From Methylococcales bacterium (lineage in GTDB: Bacteria > Pseudomonadota > Gammaproteobacteria > Methylococcales > Methylomonadaceae): 10,789 nt of DNA. Positions 7,966 to 10,789 of the stretch are shown in pieces. Within the stretch, counting starts at the first letter, position 1. Each line of letters begins with the position of its first letter. The notes below the pieces were generated by a model. It searched no databases. It was not told the DNA's origin and saw only the letters and a program-made list of their open reading frames with translations. The stretch covers positions 1 to 10,789 of the forward strand of contig JAGLBU010000007.1 of the NCBI GenBank assembly GCA_023146575.1. Reading direction: 5' to 3'. A program made the position numbers and the translations under genes.

Positions 7966-8006
7966 ACCCTAATAATTTAAGGGATCAGTTTACCCTATTA
8001 TAAATG
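7966..8006. repeat. CCCT/AGGG half-site cluster in the divergent intergenic region
   Basis: ACCCTAATAATTTAA at 7966-7980 and ACCCTATTATAAATG at 7992-8006 are imperfect direct copies 26 bp apart. AGGG at 7980-7983 lies between them and can pair with either flanking CCCT. The region separates the leftward small membrane protein and RDD genes from the rightward pcnB operon, where an operator would be expected. The rest of the 234-bp gap shows a TTGACG on the minus strand without a well-spaced -10 box, and nothing else convincing. No known regulator site is recognised. Confidence 0.25.
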
Positions 8007-8027
8007 GATATAAAAGTCGTATGTTGT

Positions 8028-8057
8028 TTGAGGTTTAATCCACCAAGATGATATGAT
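8028..8057 (+). promoter_or_regulatory. Candidate sigma-70 promoter for pcnB-folK-panB
   Basis: TTGAGG (8028-8033) and TATGAT (8052-8057, five of six matches to TATAAT) are 18 bp apart. They lie about 85 bp upstream of the pcnB start and would give a leader of roughly 75 nt. The -35 match is only four of six. TATTAT at 7996-8001 is an alternative -10 box but lacks a good -35. Confidence 0.35.
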
Positions 8058-8140
8058 TATAGACATTAGCATCATAATGAGACAGGATCATTTCAAATTC
8101 TATTAAAAAGCGCCCAAATTCCGCCATAAACACAAAACAA

Positions 8141-9421
8141 ATGCCTCTTGCGAAAATTTACCCTGCCTCAGAACACGGTATTTTGCGGAAGAAAATTAAT
8201 AAAAATGCCCTCAGTGTTTTATCCCAATTAAATAATGCAGGTTATCAAGCCTATTTAGTGGGCGGCTGTGTGCGCGATTTATTATTAGACCGCGAACCCA
8301 AAGACTTTGATATTGCCACCAATGCACAACCTGAACAGGTTAAAAGTGTGTTTCGTAATTGTCGTTTAATTGGCAGACGTTTTCGATTGGCACATATTTT
8401 GTATGGGCGTGAAATTATTGAAGTAGCCACGTTTCGGGGTAATAGCGATCAAGAAAATAAAAATCAAAAAACCCATGAAGATGGGCGTTTATTACGCGAC
8501 AATGTTTATGGAACGTTAGAAGAGGATGTCTGGCGACGGGATTTTACCGTTAACGCCTTATATTTTGACATTAACACTTTTTCGGTGATTGATTACACGG
8601 ACGGAATGAATGCCATCAAAGCAGGCTTGTTAGAATTAATCGGTGATCCTGAAACGCGCTATCGAGAAGACCCAGTTCGAATGTTGCGGGCCATACGATT
8701 TGCCGCTAAATTAAACTTTCAATTACACCCAAAAACCGAACACCCGATTAAGGAATTAGCATCCTTGTTAGGTAGTATTCCAAATGCCCGTCTTTATGAT
8801 GAAGTGCTTAAGCTGTTTTTATCGGGCAATGCCTTAGCCACCTTTCAAAAACTACGTCAATACGGCTTGCTAGCTTTTTTATTTCCTCAAACAGAAGAGT
8901 GTCTTAAGATAGAAAACAATTCAAGGTCTTATGATTTTTTAATAAAAGCCTTAGAAAACTCGGATAAACGCGTCAATGCTGGCAAAAGTATTACCCCTTA
9001 TTTTTTGTTATCGGTTTTTTTGTGGGAAGCGGTACAAATTAGTTACCAAGCAAAATTGGAGGCAGGTGAAAGTGATTATTTTGCGTTGCAATATGCCACT
9101 CATGAGGTTTTAAAAGCACAAGTTAAAACCACCAGCATTCCACGGCGTGTGACCCAATCCATGCGGGAAGTATGGGTATTGCAATCGCGTTTTGAACAAC
9201 GAAGTCCATCAAAAGTGTATCGCTTACTAAATCATCTTCGTTTTAGAGCCGCTTATGATTTTTTAGTACTGCGCGCTGAAACAGGGAGCGCTGATATGGA
9301 ACTGGCGCACTGGTGGACGACATTTCAAATACTGGATGCTGAAAAACAAGAACAGGTGCTAACGCAATTAAATCCTACACGTCGAACCCAACGTCGTAGA
9401 ACACCTAAAAAAAATTCATGA
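8141..9421 (+). CDS. pcnB: Poly(A) polymerase I
   Basis: PcnB adds 3' poly(A) tails to RNA in the cytoplasm, which marks transcripts for decay. The 426-residue protein belongs to the class II nucleotidyltransferase family shared with CCA-adding enzymes. It has the opening seen in PcnB (IYPASEHGIL, residues 6-15), the GG motif at 41-42 (YLVGGCVRDLLL), metal-binding Asp55 and Asp57 (KDFDIAT), then RLIGRRFRLAHI (75-86), EVATFRG (94-100), RRDFTVNAL (132-140) and EDPVRMLRAIRFAAKL (176-191). The LIGRRFRLAH block and the basic, arginine-rich C-terminal tail (413-424) support PcnB over a CCA-adding enzyme, and no HD domain is present. The ATG at 8141 is the only start after an in-frame stop at 8078; no strong ribosome site precedes it, so translation may be weak, and E. 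coli pcnB is also known for poor initiation. The gene overlaps folK by 4 bp and heads a coupled operon. Confidence 0.93.
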   Translation: MPLAKIYPASEHGILRKKINKNALSVLSQLNNAGYQAYLVGGCVRDLLLDREPKDFDIATNAQPEQVKSVFRNCRLIGRRFRLAHILYGREIIEVATFRGNSDQENKNQKTHEDGRLLRDNVYGTLEEDVWRRDFTVNALYFDINTFSVIDYTDGMNAIKAGLLELIGDPETRYREDPVRMLRAIRFAAKLNFQLHPKTEHPIKELASLLGSIPNARLYDEVLKLFLSGNALATFQKLRQYGLLAFLFPQTEECLKIENNSRSYDFLIKALENSDKRVNAGKSITPYFLLSVFLWEAVQISYQAKLEAGESDYFALQYATHEVLKAQVKTTSIPRRVTQSMREVWVLQSRFEQRSPSKVYRLLNHLRFRAAYDFLVLRAETGSADMELAHWWTTFQILDAEKQEQVLTQLNPTRRTQRRRTPKKNS

Positions 9422-9906
9422 CCCCCTCTATCGTTGCCTATATTGGCTTAGGCAGTAATTTAAATGATCCTAGCGCCCAAATTAAACACGCTAGAACTGC
9501 GCTTCAATCGGCTGAAAAAATTATCGAAACCCGATTTTCCAGTCTTTACAGCAGCCCACCGATGGGTCCTAAAAACCAACCCGACTATATAAACGCAGTC
9601 ATGGCGATTGTGACCAGTTTATTGCCTACCGAACTATTGCACAGCTTACAAACCATAGAAAATGCTCAAGGTCGAATTCGAGGCGAACACTGGGGTTCAC
9701 GAACCTTAGATTTGGATTTATTACTCTACGATCATTGCCAGATTAATCTGCCTGATTTAATTGTGCCGCATAAAGGGCTTCAAGAGAGGGCTTTTGTACT
9801 CTATCCGCTTCAAGAAATTGCCCCAGAACTCTCCATTCCTGCCCTTGGTAGCATTGATGATTTAGTCGCGTCTTGTCCCTTAGCAGGACTTAAAAAACAA
9901 TCATGA
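9418..9906 (+). CDS. folK: 2-amino-4-hydroxy-6-hydroxymethyldihydropteridine pyrophosphokinase (HPPK)
   Basis: FolK transfers pyrophosphate from ATP to 6-hydroxymethyl-7,8-dihydropterin, the step before dihydropteroate synthase in folate synthesis; it is a cytoplasmic enzyme. The 162 residues match the usual size. Visible motifs are GLGSNL (10-15), the substrate-side loop around SSPPMG (45-50), FolK-signature residues in GRIRGEHWGSRTLDLDLLLY (85-104) with Mg-binding Asp98 and Asp100, and VPHKGLQERAFVLYPLQEIAP (116-136). The start ATG overlaps the pcnB stop as ATGA and has no separate ribosome site, so expression probably relies on ribosomes finishing pcnB. The end overlaps panB the same way. 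The pcnB-folK-panB order is familiar in gammaproteobacteria. Confidence 0.95.
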   Translation: MTPSIVAYIGLGSNLNDPSAQIKHARTALQSAEKIIETRFSSLYSSPPMGPKNQPDYINAVMAIVTSLLPTELLHSLQTIENAQGRIRGEHWGSRTLDLDLLLYDHCQINLPDLIVPHKGLQERAFVLYPLQEIAPELSIPALGSIDDLVASCPLAGLKKQS

Positions 9907-10700
9907 GTAAAATTAAGCCACTCACCATTCTGGATTTAATTCAACTTAAAAAAACGGGTGAAAAAATAAGTTGCCTGACGGCGTATGATGCAAGCTTCAG
10001 TGCTGTTATGGATAAAGTGGGTATTGATTTGATGCTAATTGGTGATTCCTTAGGCATGGTGATTAAAGGTCATAGCACCACAATCCCTGTGACCCTAAGC
10101 GATATTATTTATCACAGCCAATGTGTCACTCGTACCCCAAAACATGCTTTTATCATGGCGGATCTTCCTTTTGCGACCTACCATTCCAAAACGGTTGCGG
10201 TTGAAAATGCCAAACAGTTGATACAGCAAGGAGGCGTGCAAATGGTTAAATTAGAAGGGCTGCATATGGATATTATTACGCACTTAGTACAACAAGGGAT
10301 TCCTGTCTGTGGGCATTTGGGCGTATTACCCCAATCCATCCACAAAACAGGTTCGTATAAAACACAGGGAAAGTTACAGCAAGAAGCCGATAAAATTTTC
10401 ACCGATGCTCAAAAAATAGAACAATCGGGCGCAAGCGTGCTTATATTAGAATGTGTACCTGCGGTTTTAGCCAAAAGAATCACCCGGGCGTTAAGAATTC
10501 CTGTGATTGGCATTGGTGCAGGGGTTGATTGTGATGGGCAAATATTAGTTTTACACGATATGCTGGGTCTAGGCGGAGACAAAGCCCCTCGTTTTGTACA
10601 CGACTTCATGAAAGGAAGCGATAGCATCAAAAACGCAATTCAAGATTACCATTATGCGGTTAAAAGCACTCAATTCCCCAGCGAAGACCACAGTTATTAA
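9903..10700 (+). CDS. panB: 3-methyl-2-oxobutanoate hydroxymethyltransferase (ketopantoate hydroxymethyltransferase)
   Basis: PanB uses 5,10-methylenetetrahydrofolate to hydroxymethylate 2-oxoisovalerate, giving ketopantoate for pantothenate and coenzyme A; it is cytoplasmic and Mg-dependent. The 265-residue length is normal. Motifs include CLTAYDASFS (24-33), LIGDSLGMV (45-53, metal ligand Asp48), IMADLPF (84-90, Asp87), VKLEG (115-119), GHLGVLPQS (137-145), the catalytic-type glutamate Glu183 in LILECVP, IGIGAG (202-207) and DGQILVLHDMLGL (211-223). The start overlaps the folK stop as ATGA; AGGA at 9884-9887 is too far away to count as a ribosome site. FolK makes a folate precursor and PanB consumes a folate cofactor, so the pairing is metabolically sensible. 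The usual partner panC does not follow; a gene on the opposite strand does. Confidence 0.96.
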   Translation: MSKIKPLTILDLIQLKKTGEKISCLTAYDASFSAVMDKVGIDLMLIGDSLGMVIKGHSTTIPVTLSDIIYHSQCVTRTPKHAFIMADLPFATYHSKTVAVENAKQLIQQGGVQMVKLEGLHMDIITHLVQQGIPVCGHLGVLPQSIHKTGSYKTQGKLQQEADKIFTDAQKIEQSGASVLILECVPAVLAKRITRALRIPVIGIGAGVDCDGQILVLHDMLGLGGDKAPRFVHDFMKGSDSIKNAIQDYHYAVKSTQFPSEDHSY

Positions 10701-10789
10701 GCGTTGAATTTATCTAACATCGCTAACATTGCCGCCGCTTTATCAAAACTTTCTTGATATTCATCCTCCATCACCGAATCATTCACAAT
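10697..10789 (-). CDS. pabB: C-terminus of aminodeoxychorismate synthase component I-like protein (partial)
   Basis: Thirty residues plus a TAA stop are visible, entering from the right edge. They begin IVNDSVMEDEYQESFDKAAA and end MLAMLDKFNA. The pattern of Ile-Val-x-Asp-Ser, then Glu-Tyr-Gln-Glu and Lys-Ala, is the conserved end of the chorismate-binding family (PabB, TrpE and related synthases). The EYQE(S/T)FDK stretch and the very short tail look closest to PabB, which makes 4-amino-4-deoxychorismate for p-aminobenzoate and folate. TrpE is the main alternative and cannot be excluded from 30 residues. The gene converges on panB, and the two stop codons interlock in the TTAA at 10697-10700. 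Catalytic residues lie outside the window. Confidence 0.6.
   Translation of the reverse strand: MVNDSVMEDEYQESFDKAAAMLAMLDKFNA

Noticed and set aside
10178..10630. Two minus-strand open frames inside panB
   Set aside because: Shadows of panB; cysteine- and proline-rich text without domain logic.

Overview
The window looks like ordinary chromosome from an AT-rich gammaproteobacterium. The housekeeping run pcnB-folK-panB is a gammaproteobacterial arrangement. Large membrane-bound PAS hybrid histidine kinases in an AT-rich genome suggest an environmental lineage such as methanotrophs (Methylococcales) or sulphur oxidisers (Thiotrichales). That lineage call is inference from gene style only, not from a marker gene. 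No tRNA, rRNA, CRISPR array, insertion sequence, phage gene or integration site was seen.

The left two thirds (1-7170) is a minus-strand signalling cluster. In transcription order it holds a 1128-residue dCache/PAS/PAS hybrid kinase (7158 to 3772), a 1097-residue hybrid kinase with a helical periplasmic sensor and three PAS domains (3714 to 421), and a response-regulator receiver protein that runs off the left edge (416 to <1). The last junction is only 4 bp. Both kinases carry intact H, N, G1 and G2 boxes, a complete receiver domain, and a related C-terminal helical tail with no HPt motif. A plausible promoter (7246-7275) lies just upstream of the first kinase.

Further upstream on the same strand are an RDD-family membrane protein (7720 to 7265) and a 59-residue two-helix membrane protein (7906 to 7727), separated by 6 bp. 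A 234-bp divergent intergenic region (7907-8140) separates these from the plus-strand genes.

The right third holds pcnB (poly(A) polymerase I), folK (folate synthesis) and panB (pantothenate synthesis), joined by ATGA start-stop overlaps and so probably one translationally coupled operon. The last 93 bases hold, on the minus strand, the C-terminus of a chorismate-using enzyme best matching PabB, which is also folate synthesis. Its stop codon interlocks with the panB stop codon.

No clearly new system is visible. The points most worth a second look are the shared kinase tails, the flavin-type PAS signature in the upstream kinase, the helical sensor of the second kinase, and the unrecognised 59-residue membrane protein beside the RDD gene.
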